Source: GCA-2733415 sp964276095 (GTDB lineage: Bacteria; Bacteroidota; Bacteroidia; Flavobacteriales; Flavobacteriaceae). From it: 64,000 nt of DNA. Position numbers and translations under genes: made by a program. Positions 35,512-43,769 of the stretch are shown here, one piece after another; position 1 is the stretch's first letter, and each line of letters begins with the position of its first letter. The stretch spans positions 992,001 through 1,056,000 of the forward strand of contig CAXYDR010000001.1 of the NCBI GenBank assembly GCA_964276095.1, in the 5' to 3' direction. The notes below the pieces were generated by a model, which did no database searches, was not told the origin of the DNA, and saw nothing but the letters and a program-made list of their open reading frames with translations.

Positions 35512-35562
35512 GATTAGAGGAAATCGTCTATAGATGAATGACGTTTATCTATAGACGAATGG
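35512..35562. promoter_or_regulatory. Triple 21-bp-phased operator upstream of the REC/H-NOX/kinase operon
   Basis: GATTAGAGG (35512-35520), GATGAATGA (35533-35541) and GACGAATGG (35554-35562) are spaced exactly 21 bp with 12-base spacers; the spacers end in CTATA. The array ends 61 bases from the REC gene start and 142 bases before the opposing TspO promoter. Its geometry is that of LytTR targets. Confidence 0.65.
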
Positions 35563-35684
35563 AAATATTATTAAATATCAATAAGATCTAACTAATTCAA
35601 TTAAGTGAATTTTATTATTATAATTAAACTTAAGTTTTTATTGTGATTCATTAAAATAATTAATTTTGTTTAATCTTTTTCATG

Positions 35685-35712
35685 TTTTGTTAAACAATAA
35701 TACTTACCTTTG
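35685..35712 (+). promoter_or_regulatory. Promoter of the TspO/photolyase operon with TTAAAC box
   Basis: TTAAAC at 35690-35695, nine bases, then TACCTTTG at 35705-35712 (a -7 element). The same arrangement with the same spacing precedes the fasciclin/CarH region at 43127-43149. TTTTGTTTAA (35664) and TTTTGTTAAA (35685) are 21 bp apart. No well-spaced -33 TTG is present, which suggests an activated or repressed promoter. The TTG inside the -7 box is not the start codon. Confidence 0.6.
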
Positions 35713-35727
35713 AATAAAAAAAATTAC

Positions 35728-36195
35728 ATGAAGTATATAACTCGATTTATAGTTTTCTTATTTTTTAATTTTTTAGCACTCTCAATTGGTGTTTGGCTCA
35801 TGAATGATGGTCCGCAAGCAAATTGGTATCAGAGCTTAAATAAAGCGCCCTGGACTCCTGCTGGTTGGGTGTTTGGATTTGCATGGACAACTATAATGAT
35901 TTTATATTCATTTTATATGGCAAAGCTGAGTTTTCAATATCAATTATTAAATAAAAAATTAGTTTTTGTATATAGTATTCAGTGGATTTTAAATGTAGGT
36001 TGGAACTTAGTTTTTTTCAATATGCATAATTCTATACTAGGTCTTATAGTAATAGTATTATTATGGTTGTTAATAGGCTATTTCACATTCAAACATATAA
36101 AATCACTTCATTATTACACTTTATTCATTGCTCCATATTTAATATGGATGACTATTGCTACGAGTTTAAATCTTTACATCGTATTAAATAATTAA
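35728..36195 (+). CDS. tspO: TspO/MBR family protein
   Basis: Five-helix membrane protein of 155 residues, homologous to the tryptophan-rich sensory protein and the mitochondrial translocator protein, which binds porphyrins and cholesterol-like ligands. Family marks are WYQSLNKAPWTPAGWVFGFAWT near the N-terminus, WNVGWNLVFF in the middle and a final YLIWMTIATSLNLYI. The ATG at 35728 is chosen over an upstream in-frame TTG that lies in the -7 promoter box. It is the first gene of a long operon ending with photolyase. TspO genes in LitR/CarH-linked clusters are known and fit a role in photo-oxidative stress. Confidence 0.93.
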   Translation: MKYITRFIVFLFFNFLALSIGVWLMNDGPQANWYQSLNKAPWTPAGWVFGFAWTTIMILYSFYMAKLSFQYQLLNKKLVFVYSIQWILNVGWNLVFFNMHNSILGLIVIVLLWLLIGYFTFKHIKSLHYYTLFIAPYLIWMTIATSLNLYIVLNN

Positions 36196-36199
36196 GAAT

Positions 36200-36850
36200 A
36201 TGTCTGAAAAAAATAATATTACTAAAGAGAAAATTATAAAGTATTACATGGATTCAGTTTTAACTTCTGGAAATCCTATTTCTATATATTCTTTTGCTAA
36301 AGAAAACAACTTTGAAGAATCAGATTTCTATAAACATTATTCAAGCTTTGAGAGTATAGAAAAATCTATTTTTAGCATTTTTGTTAAAGAAACAATTCAT
36401 TTACTGCATCAAACGAAAGATTATAAAGAATATACTCCAAAAGATAAATTGTTAAGTTTTTATTTTACTTTTTTTGAAATACTGACAGCAAATAGATCTT
36501 ATGTTTTATTTCAATTTAAAGATATAAGATCTGGGTTCTCTAAATTGTCAGTTTTAAAAGAATTACGTTCAGAGTTTATAGAATTTGTAAACGGAATTAA
36601 TCTTGATAAGATTGATTTTAAAAATGATACAATTAATAAGTTTCAAAATAAAACTATTGTAGAAAGTTATTGGATTCAATTATTAATGGTTCTGAAATTT
36701 TGGATTGATGATGAATCTTTAAATTTTGAAAAAACTGATGTTTTTATTGAAAAATCAATTAAAGCAAGTTTTGACATTCAACAAATAGCCCCAGTAAAAA
36801 GTGTGATTGATTTAGCCAAGTTCCTATATAAAGAAAATATGAAAATGTAA
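36200..36850 (+). CDS. TetR-family-like transcriptional regulator
   Basis: Helical protein of 216 residues whose first 55 residues fit a TetR helix-turn-helix (ITKEKIIKYYMDSVL, SIYSFAKENNFEESDFYKHYSSFESIEKSIFS). The remaining helices form the variable ligand-binding domain, of the kind found beside AarF-like kinases in Flavobacteriia. The start is 4 bases after tspO, and aarF follows after 4 bases, so it is within the operon. The ligand and target sites are unknown; self-regulation of the tspO promoter is possible. Confidence 0.82.
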   Translation: MSEKNNITKEKIIKYYMDSVLTSGNPISIYSFAKENNFEESDFYKHYSSFESIEKSIFSIFVKETIHLLHQTKDYKEYTPKDKLLSFYFTFFEILTANRSYVLFQFKDIRSGFSKLSVLKELRSEFIEFVNGINLDKIDFKNDTINKFQNKTIVESYWIQLLMVLKFWIDDESLNFEKTDVFIEKSIKASFDIQQIAPVKSVIDLAKFLYKENMKM

Positions 36851-36854
36851 GTAT

Positions 36855-38165
36855 ATGAAAACAATAGACCGTATACCAACCTCAAAAATAGAACGTGCTT
36901 CTAAACTATTACAGACAGGAGTTAAAGTAAGTGTTAATTATATTAAATATTATGGTAGTTCACTAGTATCTGATGAGGTTAAAGCTAAAGAAAAACTTAA
37001 TGATGATAATGCTGAAGATATTTATAATGGCCTAAAAACGCTAAAAGGAAGTGCTTTGAAAGTTGCACAAATGTTAAGTATGGAAAAGAATATTTTACCT
37101 CGTGCTTATGTAGAAAAATTTTCTTTATCACAATTTTCAGTACCTCCGTTATCACCACCACTTGTGGTAAAAACATTTAAAAATTATTTTGGTAAAAAAC
37201 CAAATGAATTGTTTGACACCTTCAACTTAGAAGCTGTTAGTGGTGCAAGTATTGGTCAAGTTCATAAAGCAACACTGAATAACAAAGAATATGCTGTTAA
37301 AATTCAATACCCTGGAGTCGCTCAAAGCATTTCATCAGATTTAGCAATGGTTAAACCTATTGCAATGAAAATGTTTAATATAAAAGGTGATGGTTCGGAT
37401 GAATATTTTAAAGAGGTAGAAAACAAACTCAGAGAGGAAACTGACTATGTTTTAGAGCTTAAGCAAAGTGAAGAACTCGTAAATGCGTGTTCAAAAATAC
37501 CCAATTTAAAATTCCCTAAATATTATGCAACATATTCAACGGAAAAAATACTTACTATGGACTGGATGGAAGGCGAACATCTTTCAGAGTTTACAGCACA
37601 TAATAATGATCAAGAAAAATCTAATAAACTCGGTCAGGCGTTATGGGATTTTTATATGTATCAGATGCATGTTTTAAGAAAAGTACATGCAGACCCTCAT
37701 CCTGGAAACCTTTTAATATCAGAAGCAACTGAATTAATTGTTATAGATTTTGGATGCATGAAAGAAGTGCCTGATAATTTTTATAAACCATATTTTGAAT
37801 TAGCTATTAAGGAAAATATTAATAATGATATTTTCTTTGAAAAGAAATTATATGAATTAGAGATTTTAAAAAAGAATGATAATGCTAAAGAAAAAGAGTT
37901 TTTCAGCTCCTTATTTCATGAAATCCTTTCCTTATTTACTGAACCATTTCAAGATGATTATTTTGATTTTTCAAATGAAGCTTTTTTTGGTAAAATAGCA
38001 GAATTAGGGCAAAAATATGCCAAAAGTAATGAGTTAAAAAACATGAATGGAAATCGAGGGTCAAAACATTTTATTTATATTAACAGAACCTTTTTTGGAC
38101 TATATAATTTAATGCATGATTTGAAAGCAAAAAATATTAAAATTAACAATTACAAAAATATATAA
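36855..38165 (+). CDS. ABC1/AarF (UbiB-like) atypical kinase
   Basis: Atypical protein-kinase-like family protein of 436 residues. It has the KxGQ-like segment LKGSALKVAQMLSME near residue 60, the Ala-rich nucleotide loop GASIGQVHKA, the VAIK-like lysine in YAVKIQYPG, the catalytic loop HADPHPGNLLI and the metal motif VIDFGCMKE. Family members support quinone metabolism and lipid handling in mitochondria, plastids and bacteria. Here quinone is menaquinone, so a general membrane-lipid or stress role is as likely as ubiquinone-type synthesis. Its stop shares a base with the next start. Confidence 0.88.
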   Translation: MKTIDRIPTSKIERASKLLQTGVKVSVNYIKYYGSSLVSDEVKAKEKLNDDNAEDIYNGLKTLKGSALKVAQMLSMEKNILPRAYVEKFSLSQFSVPPLSPPLVVKTFKNYFGKKPNELFDTFNLEAVSGASIGQVHKATLNNKEYAVKIQYPGVAQSISSDLAMVKPIAMKMFNIKGDGSDEYFKEVENKLREETDYVLELKQSEELVNACSKIPNLKFPKYYATYSTEKILTMDWMEGEHLSEFTAHNNDQEKSNKLGQALWDFYMYQMHVLRKVHADPHPGNLLISEATELIVIDFGCMKEVPDNFYKPYFELAIKENINNDIFFEKKLYELEILKKNDNAKEKEFFSSLFHEILSLFTEPFQDDYFDFSNEAFFGKIAELGQKYAKSNELKNMNGNRGSKHFIYINRTFFGLYNLMHDLKAKNIKINNYKNI

Positions 38166-38779
38166 TGCATTTATCTAGGGAAGAAATAGATGACATGGAA
38201 CATCTATATAAAATAAATTTAATCAATAGTATTTCCGGTTATAAATCAGCAAATCTAATCGCTACTAAATCAAAAAATGAAACAACAAACGTTGCAATTT
38301 TTAGTTCAGTAGTGCATTATGGTTCTAGTCCTGCTATTTTAGGTTTTGTATTGCGCCCTACTTCAGTTGAAAGAAATACATATCATAATATAAAAGAAAC
38401 TGGTTTTTATACAATAAATAGTGTCTGTGAAAATATAATTACAGAAGCACACCATACATCTGCTAAGTATCCATCAGGTATATCTGAGTTTGATAAAACT
38501 AATTTATCATCAATTTATAAAGATGATTTTTATGCTCCATATGTTTCAGAATCGCCATTAAAAATGGGAATGAAATTTATAGAGGAATATCATATAAAAG
38601 CGAATGGAACTATTTTAGTATTAGGAGAAATAACCGATTTATATTTTAGTGAAAAAATGCTTTCAAAAGATGGTTTTCTAAATTTATCCAAAGCAAAAAT
38701 CACAGCGATTAATGGTTTAGATGCTTATATTGTAGCAGATACATACAGACGATTAACCTATCAAAAGCCAAATAAATGA
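38165..38779 (+). CDS. Flavin reductase family protein (FMN-binding split barrel)
   Basis: Soluble flavoprotein of 204 residues of the flavin-reductase-like family. FMN-binding features are visible: NLIATKSKNETTNVAIFSSVVHYGSSPAILGFVLRPTSVERNTYHNI (contact residues in the S-S-V and R-P segments) and FYTINSV. Whether it reduces free flavin or acts on a small molecule is unknown. It overlaps the kinase gene by 1 base and the next gene by 4 bases, so it is firmly in the operon. Reduced flavin would be useful for the photolyase downstream, but that is inference. Confidence 0.85.
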   Translation: MHLSREEIDDMEHLYKINLINSISGYKSANLIATKSKNETTNVAIFSSVVHYGSSPAILGFVLRPTSVERNTYHNIKETGFYTINSVCENIITEAHHTSAKYPSGISEFDKTNLSSIYKDDFYAPYVSESPLKMGMKFIEEYHIKANGTILVLGEITDLYFSEKMLSKDGFLNLSKAKITAINGLDAYIVADTYRRLTYQKPNK

Positions 38780-40197
38780 AAATACTAATTACAGGAACAA
38801 CAGGTTATATAGCAAAAAGGTTAATTCCATTATTGCTTAAAAAAGGACATTCTTTAATTTGTTGTGTACGTGATTTAAAACGAATACCTGAAAATCTAAA
38901 GAGTCATCCAAATATAGATTTTATTAAAATAGATTTTTTATCTATTGAGGAGTTAACAATTGAGCATTATAAAATTGATGCCGCATATTACTTAATACAC
39001 TCAATGTCTACCAATAGTGATGATTTTGATACATTAGAAAGTTTATGTGCTACGAATTTTAAAAAATTAGTAGAGAAATCATCTTGTAAACAAGTTATAT
39101 ATTTAAGTGGAATTGTAAATGATGCTAACCTTTCAAAACATTTAACATCGCGTTATCAAGTTGAAAAAATATTGGGTTCAGATATATATAGCCTAACCGT
39201 ACTAAGAGCTGGTATTATTGTTGGTAGTGGGAGTGCATCATTTGAAATAATAAGAGATTTAGTGGAGAAATTACCCGTAATGATAACTCCTAAATGGTTA
39301 AATACAAAGTCACAACCAATTGCTATAAGAGATGTTTTAACATATTTAACTGAAGTATTAATGGAGAATAAATTATTTAACACTTCATGTGATATTTATG
39401 GCCCTGAAATATTAACATACAAAGAGATGCTATTGCAATTTTCAGAAGTAAGGAATTTAAAAAGATACATAATAACCTTACCTATACTAACACCCCGTCT
39501 TTCTTCTTACTGGCTGTATTTTGTAACATCTACATCGTTCAAATTAGCTAGTTCTTTAGTAGACAGCATGAAGGTAGAAGTCATAGGGGAAAAATCTAGT
39601 ATAAATCAAATTGTAAAAATTAAACCATTAACCTATAAAGAAGCTGTTAACAATGCTTTCAAATCAATTGAACAGAACTCAGTACTGTCTAGCTGGAAAG
39701 ATGCAATTAGTAGTGGGATATTTAATAAAGAGCTTTCCCCTTACATAAATGTACCAAAATACGGGTGTTTTAGAGATATCAGAAGTAAAAAAATTGTAAA
39801 CGAAGCAAATACCATAAATAGAATATGGTCAATAGGTGGAGAAAATGGATGGTTAAAATTTAATATTTTATGGAAATTTAGAGGCTTCATAGACAAAGTT
39901 TTTGGTGGCGTTGGCTTAAGAAGAGGAAGAAGACATCCTTCTGAACTCTCTGTAGGAGATTCTTTGGATTTTTGGCGTGTTATATATGCCGATAAAGAAG
40001 AAAAAAGATTACTGCTTTTAGCTGAAATGAAATTACCGGGTGAAGCTTGGTTAGAGTTTAAAGTCGTAAAAGACAAACTATATCAAAGAGCAGTATTCAG
40101 ACCAAAAGGTGTTTCAGGGAGATTATATTGGTTAGCTGTACTTCCTTTTCATTCATTTGTTTTCAAAGGGATGATAAATGAACTAACAAAAAATTAA
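38776..40197 (+). CDS. SDR/NmrA-like oxidoreductase with C-terminal DUF2867 domain
   Basis: Protein of 473 residues. The N-terminal Rossmann domain has the NAD(P) loop TGTTGYIAKRL (6-16), HSMSTNSDD near 75 and the shortened epimerase core YLSGIV. The C-terminal part (about 320-473; WSIGGENGWL, GLRRGRRHPSEL, FWRVIY, LPGEAWLEF, YWLAVLPFHSFVF) is a DUF2867 domain. This fusion is common in light- or stress-linked clusters and its substrate is unknown. The gene overlaps the flavin reductase gene by 4 bases. Confidence 0.85.
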   Translation: MKILITGTTGYIAKRLIPLLLKKGHSLICCVRDLKRIPENLKSHPNIDFIKIDFLSIEELTIEHYKIDAAYYLIHSMSTNSDDFDTLESLCATNFKKLVEKSSCKQVIYLSGIVNDANLSKHLTSRYQVEKILGSDIYSLTVLRAGIIVGSGSASFEIIRDLVEKLPVMITPKWLNTKSQPIAIRDVLTYLTEVLMENKLFNTSCDIYGPEILTYKEMLLQFSEVRNLKRYIITLPILTPRLSSYWLYFVTSTSFKLASSLVDSMKVEVIGEKSSINQIVKIKPLTYKEAVNNAFKSIEQNSVLSSWKDAISSGIFNKELSPYINVPKYGCFRDIRSKKIVNEANTINRIWSIGGENGWLKFNILWKFRGFIDKVFGGVGLRRGRRHPSELSVGDSLDFWRVIYADKEEKRLLLLAEMKLPGEAWLEFKVVKDKLYQRAVFRPKGVSGRLYWLAVLPFHSFVFKGMINELTKN

Positions 40198-40256
40198 CAC
40201 TATACCTGGTCGAGTATCTCTTATCGATGCAGGTATTGTACTTTAAAATCTTAATT

Positions 40257-40787
40257 ATGAAAAATATTATACTTATACTCCTTATTATGACTTTTAATAC
40301 CGAATTAATTGTTTTCGATTTTAACAAAGAGACTAATATAAATCAATGGTACCAAACTAATGATGATGTTATGGGAGGAATATCATCATCAAAAATGCTA
40401 TTAGATAAAAATGGAAACGGAGTTTTTACAGGAAATGTTTCAATAGAAAACAATGGAGGTTTTGCAATGACTCGTTTACCCATAAAGATAAAATTAACTC
40501 CTGATCTTAAAAAAATAGTTTTGAATGTAAAAGGGGATGGAAAAGAATATCAATTGCGAATCAAGTCTAATAATAACACTAAATATTGGTACATCCATTC
40601 TTTCAAAACATCAGGAAGTATGCAAAAAATAGAAATTGCTTTAAATGATTTCTACCCATCTTTTCGAGGATATAAACTTGATATAGAGAATTTTTCAGCA
40701 AATAACATTCAAGAATTAGCTATACTTATAGGAAATAAAAAAAACGAAAGTTTCAAACTTGTCATTGATAAAATTTCAATCATTTAA
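40257..40787 (+). CDS. CIA30 family exported protein
   Basis: A 176-residue beta-sandwich protein of the CIA30 family (named after a mitochondrial complex I assembly factor). The typical start INQWYQTNDDVMGGISSS and GNVSIENNGGFAMTRLPI are present, with later VKGDGKEYQLRIKS and DFYPSFRG. The ATG at 40257 gives a signal-like N-terminus (MKNIILILLIMTFNT); an upstream ATG at 40227 adds ten residues and is less likely. Bacteria of this kind have no classical complex I assembly role for it, so it is probably a carbohydrate-binding-like or stress protein. The 59-base gap upstream holds an ATACCTG/CAGGTAT inverted repeat. Confidence 0.8.
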   Translation: MKNIILILLIMTFNTELIVFDFNKETNINQWYQTNDDVMGGISSSKMLLDKNGNGVFTGNVSIENNGGFAMTRLPIKIKLTPDLKKIVLNVKGDGKEYQLRIKSNNNTKYWYIHSFKTSGSMQKIEIALNDFYPSFRGYKLDIENFSANNIQELAILIGNKKNESFKLVIDKISII

Positions 40788-40796
40788 ATCAAAAAT

Positions 40797-41339
40797 ATGA
40801 ATTCACTAAAATTAATTTTACTTATGTCATTTTTTACACTTTTTACAAAAGCACAAACGTTAGAGCCAATAACATCCATTTATGATATTACAATTAATAC
40901 TATAGATGGTCAAGTTCTAGATTTAAACGAATATAAAAACAAGAAGATTTTATTTGTGAATGTTGCCTCTAAATGTGGTTTCACAAAGCAATATGAAGGG
41001 CTACAACAATTATATACTACTTACAAAGATCGTTTAATGATTATTGGTGTACCATGCAATCAGTTTGGTGGACAAGAACCTGGTAAAGCCTCAGAAATAG
41101 AATCTTTTTGTAAACTAAACTATGGAGTAAATTTTATTATTACTGAAAAAGTAGATGTAAAAGGCGATAAACAGCACCCATTGTATGAATGGCTTACAAA
41201 AGAGGAAAGTAATGGTAAGATGAATTCTTCAGTAAAATGGAATTTTCAAAAGTATTTAGTAGATGAAAAAGGTAGATTGATTGATGTTTTCTATTCTATC
41301 ACAAAACCTATGAGTTCTAAAATAGTTAATTCTTTATAA
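40797..41339 (+). CDS. Glutathione-peroxidase family thiol peroxidase, exported
   Basis: Thioredoxin-fold peroxidase of 180 residues with a signal peptide (about 1-19, ending TKAQ). The catalytic Cys is in VNVASKCGFTKQY, Gln in PCNQFGGQEPG and Trp-Asn in KWNFQKYLV, completing the family tetrad. Bacterial members of this kind mostly use thioredoxin to reduce lipid and hydrogen peroxides. It lies in the light-stress operon 9 bases after CIA30 and directly before the SRPBCC gene with no gap, consistent with defence against photo-generated peroxides. Confidence 0.92.
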   Translation: MNSLKLILLMSFFTLFTKAQTLEPITSIYDITINTIDGQVLDLNEYKNKKILFVNVASKCGFTKQYEGLQQLYTTYKDRLMIIGVPCNQFGGQEPGKASEIESFCKLNYGVNFIITEKVDVKGDKQHPLYEWLTKEESNGKMNSSVKWNFQKYLVDEKGRLIDVFYSITKPMSSKIVNSL

Positions 41340-41825
41340 ATGACTCATTTTAAAAAACACTCAGGTATATACACCCTAACTACTGAACAAGTATTAAACG
41401 TCTCTATTAATAAAGCTTGGGATTATTTTTCTTCTCCAGAAAATTTATCAAAAATAACACCACCAAAAATGGGCTTTAATATTACTTCTGATATTGATAT
41501 GAAAGCTTATAAAGGGCAAATAATCACATATAAAGTTTCTCCATTTCCGTTTATGAAAATAAATTGGGTTACTGAAATTACAGAAGTTAAAAACTATAAT
41601 TATTTTATTGACGAACAGCGTTTTGGACCTTATAAAATGTGGCATCATGAACATTGGTTTGAAGAGCTTCCAAATGGAAATACGTTAATAAAAGATAAAA
41701 TATCATATAAAATACCATATGGTATTTTAGGCTATCTTGCACAATCAATGTTTATAAAAAAACAATTGAATACTATTTTTGAATATCGTTATAAAACATT
41801 AGAAAAATTATTCAATGCAAAATAA
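41340..41825 (+). CDS. SRPBCC (START-like) ligand-binding protein
   Basis: A 161-residue helix-grip protein of the START/SRPBCC superfamily. It starts LTTEQVLNVSINKAWDYFSSPENLSKITPPKMGF and has WVTEITEVKNYNYFIDEQRFGPYKMWHHEHWFEELPNGNTLIKD, both hallmarks of the cell-division-inhibitor-like/YfiT-like SRPBCC proteins near photolyases. A hydrophobic ligand is expected. It starts one base after the peroxidase stop and overlaps the photolyase gene by 11 bases. Confidence 0.85.
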   Translation: MTHFKKHSGIYTLTTEQVLNVSINKAWDYFSSPENLSKITPPKMGFNITSDIDMKAYKGQIITYKVSPFPFMKINWVTEITEVKNYNYFIDEQRFGPYKMWHHEHWFEELPNGNTLIKDKISYKIPYGILGYLAQSMFIKKQLNTIFEYRYKTLEKLFNAK

Positions 41826-43110
41826 AATAAGTGTTTTTTGGTTTAGAAGAGATTTAAGATTAAGTGATAATACAGCTTTACACAACGCTTTAAAATCTAA
41901 AAATAAAGTATTACCTATTTTTATTTTTGATGATGAAATATTAGATGGATTACCAAATGACGATCCAAGAGTTTCTTTTATTTATGAAACATTATTTCAG
42001 TTAGATACATTAATGAAGAGTAATGGATCATCATTGTTAGTTAAAAAAGGAAATCCAATAGCAATATGGAAACAGTTACTACTTGATTATAATGTAGAAA
42101 CTGTTTATGTAAATAAAGATTATGAACCATATGCAATTAAAAGAGATATTATAATTAATGATTTATTAATTACTAATAACATTGATTTTATAAAATTTAA
42201 AGATCAAGTTGTCTTTGAAGAAAATGATATCTTAAAAAAAGATGGATTACCGTATACCGTCTATACTCCATATAAAAATAAATGGTTACTAAACTTCAAT
42301 AATGTATTAGACATACAAACTTATGAATGCTCTTCTATAAATTATTATCAGTATAATTATAAATTTCCGACAATAAATGAAATTGGTTTTCAAGAAAGTG
42401 AAATTAAAGTAAAACCATATAATTTATCAAGCGTATTCGAATACGATAAAATTAGAGACTATCCTTTTCAAGATAAAACATCATACTTATCTCCTTATTT
42501 AAGATTTGGATTGGTTAGTATTCGTGAAGTAGTTACTTATGCTTTAAAAACAAATGCAACTTTTTTAAATGAGTTAATTTGGAGGGAGTTTTTTATGCAA
42601 ATTATATTTCATTTTCCGAGAGTTGTAACCGAAAGTTTCAAGAAAAAATATGATGCAATACCTTGGAGAAATAATGAATTAGAATTCCAAAAATGGTGCG
42701 ATGGTAAAACAGGTTACCCAATGGTTGATGCAGGTATGAGAGAACTTAATGCAACTGGTTATATGCACAATAGAGTAAGAATGATTACTGCAGGATTTCT
42801 TTGTAAACATTTATTAATTGATTGGCGTTGGGGAGAAGCTTATTTCGCAAAAAAATTATTAGATTATGAACTGTCTTCAAATAACGGTAATTGGCAATGG
42901 GCTGCAGGTACAGGTTGTGATTCAGCTCCTTATTTTAGGGTTTTTAATCCTATTATTCAGTTAAAAAAATTCGATGGAGATTTATTATATATAAACAAAT
43001 GGATAAAAAATTATAACGAATTAACATATCCATTACCAATTGTTGATCATAAAATCGCTAGGGAACGTGCTATAAATACTTATAAATCAGCTTTAATTAA
43101 TTTTGTTTAG
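41815..43110 (+). CDS. phrB: Deoxyribodipyrimidine photolyase (cryptochrome/photolyase family)
   Basis: Light-driven DNA repair enzyme of 431 residues. The N-terminal antenna domain starts SVFWFRRDLRLSDN and the C-terminal FAD domain has TSYLSPYLRFGLVS, ELIWREFFMQI, CDGKTGYPMVDAGMREL, GYMHNRVRM and SNNGNWQWAAGTGCD. The last two are the conserved FAD and DNA-binding segments of class I CPD photolyases. It is the last gene of the operon starting at tspO. Its stop overlaps a TTTTGTTTAG box that belongs to the next promoter region. An overlap of 11 bases with the SRPBCC gene points to coupled translation. Confidence 0.94.
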   Translation: MQNKISVFWFRRDLRLSDNTALHNALKSKNKVLPIFIFDDEILDGLPNDDPRVSFIYETLFQLDTLMKSNGSSLLVKKGNPIAIWKQLLLDYNVETVYVNKDYEPYAIKRDIIINDLLITNNIDFIKFKDQVVFEENDILKKDGLPYTVYTPYKNKWLLNFNNVLDIQTYECSSINYYQYNYKFPTINEIGFQESEIKVKPYNLSSVFEYDKIRDYPFQDKTSYLSPYLRFGLVSIREVVTYALKTNATFLNELIWREFFMQIIFHFPRVVTESFKKKYDAIPWRNNELEFQKWCDGKTGYPMVDAGMRELNATGYMHNRVRMITAGFLCKHLLIDWRWGEAYFAKKLLDYELSSNNGNWQWAAGTGCDSAPYFRVFNPIIQLKKFDGDLLYINKWIKNYNELTYPLPIVDHKIARERAINTYKSALINFV

Positions 43111-43149
43111 CTTTTTTTATTAAACATTAAACAAAATGTCGTACCTTTG
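43101..43149 (+). promoter_or_regulatory. Promoter before the fasciclin gene with TTAAAC box
   Basis: TTAAAC (43127-43132), nine bases, TACCTTTG (43142-43149) repeats exactly the arrangement at 35690-35712, and both continue with AAT after the -7 box. TTTTGTTTAG at 43101-43110 and TTAAACAAAA at 43128-43137 form an inverted pair. The ATG of the fasciclin gene is at 43173. Confidence 0.6.
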
Positions 43150-43172
43150 AATTACACATATTATAAATTATA

Positions 43173-43700
43173 ATGAAAAATATAATTTTTACTACCATTT
43201 TGGTAATCGTTTCTTTAGTATTTACTTCTTGTTCAAATGACAATGATGTTAATTCTATTCGAGTTTCTAATACAATTGCAGATTTTGTTGGTAATGCTAC
43301 CGAATATAGTTCCTTAAAAGCAGTTCTAGATAGAGCTAATTTAACAAGTGTCTTATTAGGATCTGCTCAATACACAGTTTTTGCCCCAAACAACGATGCT
43401 TTTGATGCGTTTCTGTTAAATAATGGGTTGTCTACTCTTGAAGACGTTCCTGTTAGTGTATTGCAGCAGGTTCTTTTAAACCATGTAGTTGAAGGAATAA
43501 ATATGTCCTCAAATTTGTCTACAGGTTATGTTAAAACATTAGCGGAAGAATCTACAACATTAAACAAAATTGATATGTATTTAAACACATCTAGTGGTGT
43601 TGAAATAAATGTTGACACACAAGTTCTCACTGCTGATATTACAGTAGATAATGGTGTAATACATGTAATTGATAAAGTAATTTTACCTAATCTAAATTAA
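43173..43700 (+). CDS. Fasciclin (FAS1) domain lipoprotein
   Basis: Exported lipoprotein of 175 residues with lipobox FTSC (about 17-20) and one FAS1 domain (about 34-175). The two conserved FAS1 boxes are visible: YTVFAPNNDAFDAFL and NGVIHVIDKVILP, with the central LLNHVVEG. FAS1 domains act in cell-surface adhesion. It has its own TTAAAC/TACCTTTG promoter shared in form with the tspO operon, so it is probably induced by the same signal. It is 69 bases upstream of the CarH-like gene and may be co-transcribed with it. Confidence 0.9.
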   Translation: MKNIIFTTILVIVSLVFTSCSNDNDVNSIRVSNTIADFVGNATEYSSLKAVLDRANLTSVLLGSAQYTVFAPNNDAFDAFLLNNGLSTLEDVPVSVLQQVLLNHVVEGINMSSNLSTGYVKTLAEESTTLNKIDMYLNTSSGVEINVDTQVLTADITVDNGVIHVIDKVILPNLN

Positions 43701-43769
43701 TTTATCAAAATAAGAAAATGTGTTAGCTACTATTAATCCATTTTCTTTTTTTTAATAAAAACATATATT

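Noticed and set aside
39741..40076. 111-codon frame on the minus strand
   Set aside because: Antisense to the conserved DUF2867 region of the SDR gene; no independent support.
40202..40236. Internal promoter or operator at the ATACCTG/CAGGTAT inverted repeat before the CIA30 gene
   Set aside because: Arms are only 7 bases with a 21-base loop and no -7 element is clear; too weak to list as a feature.
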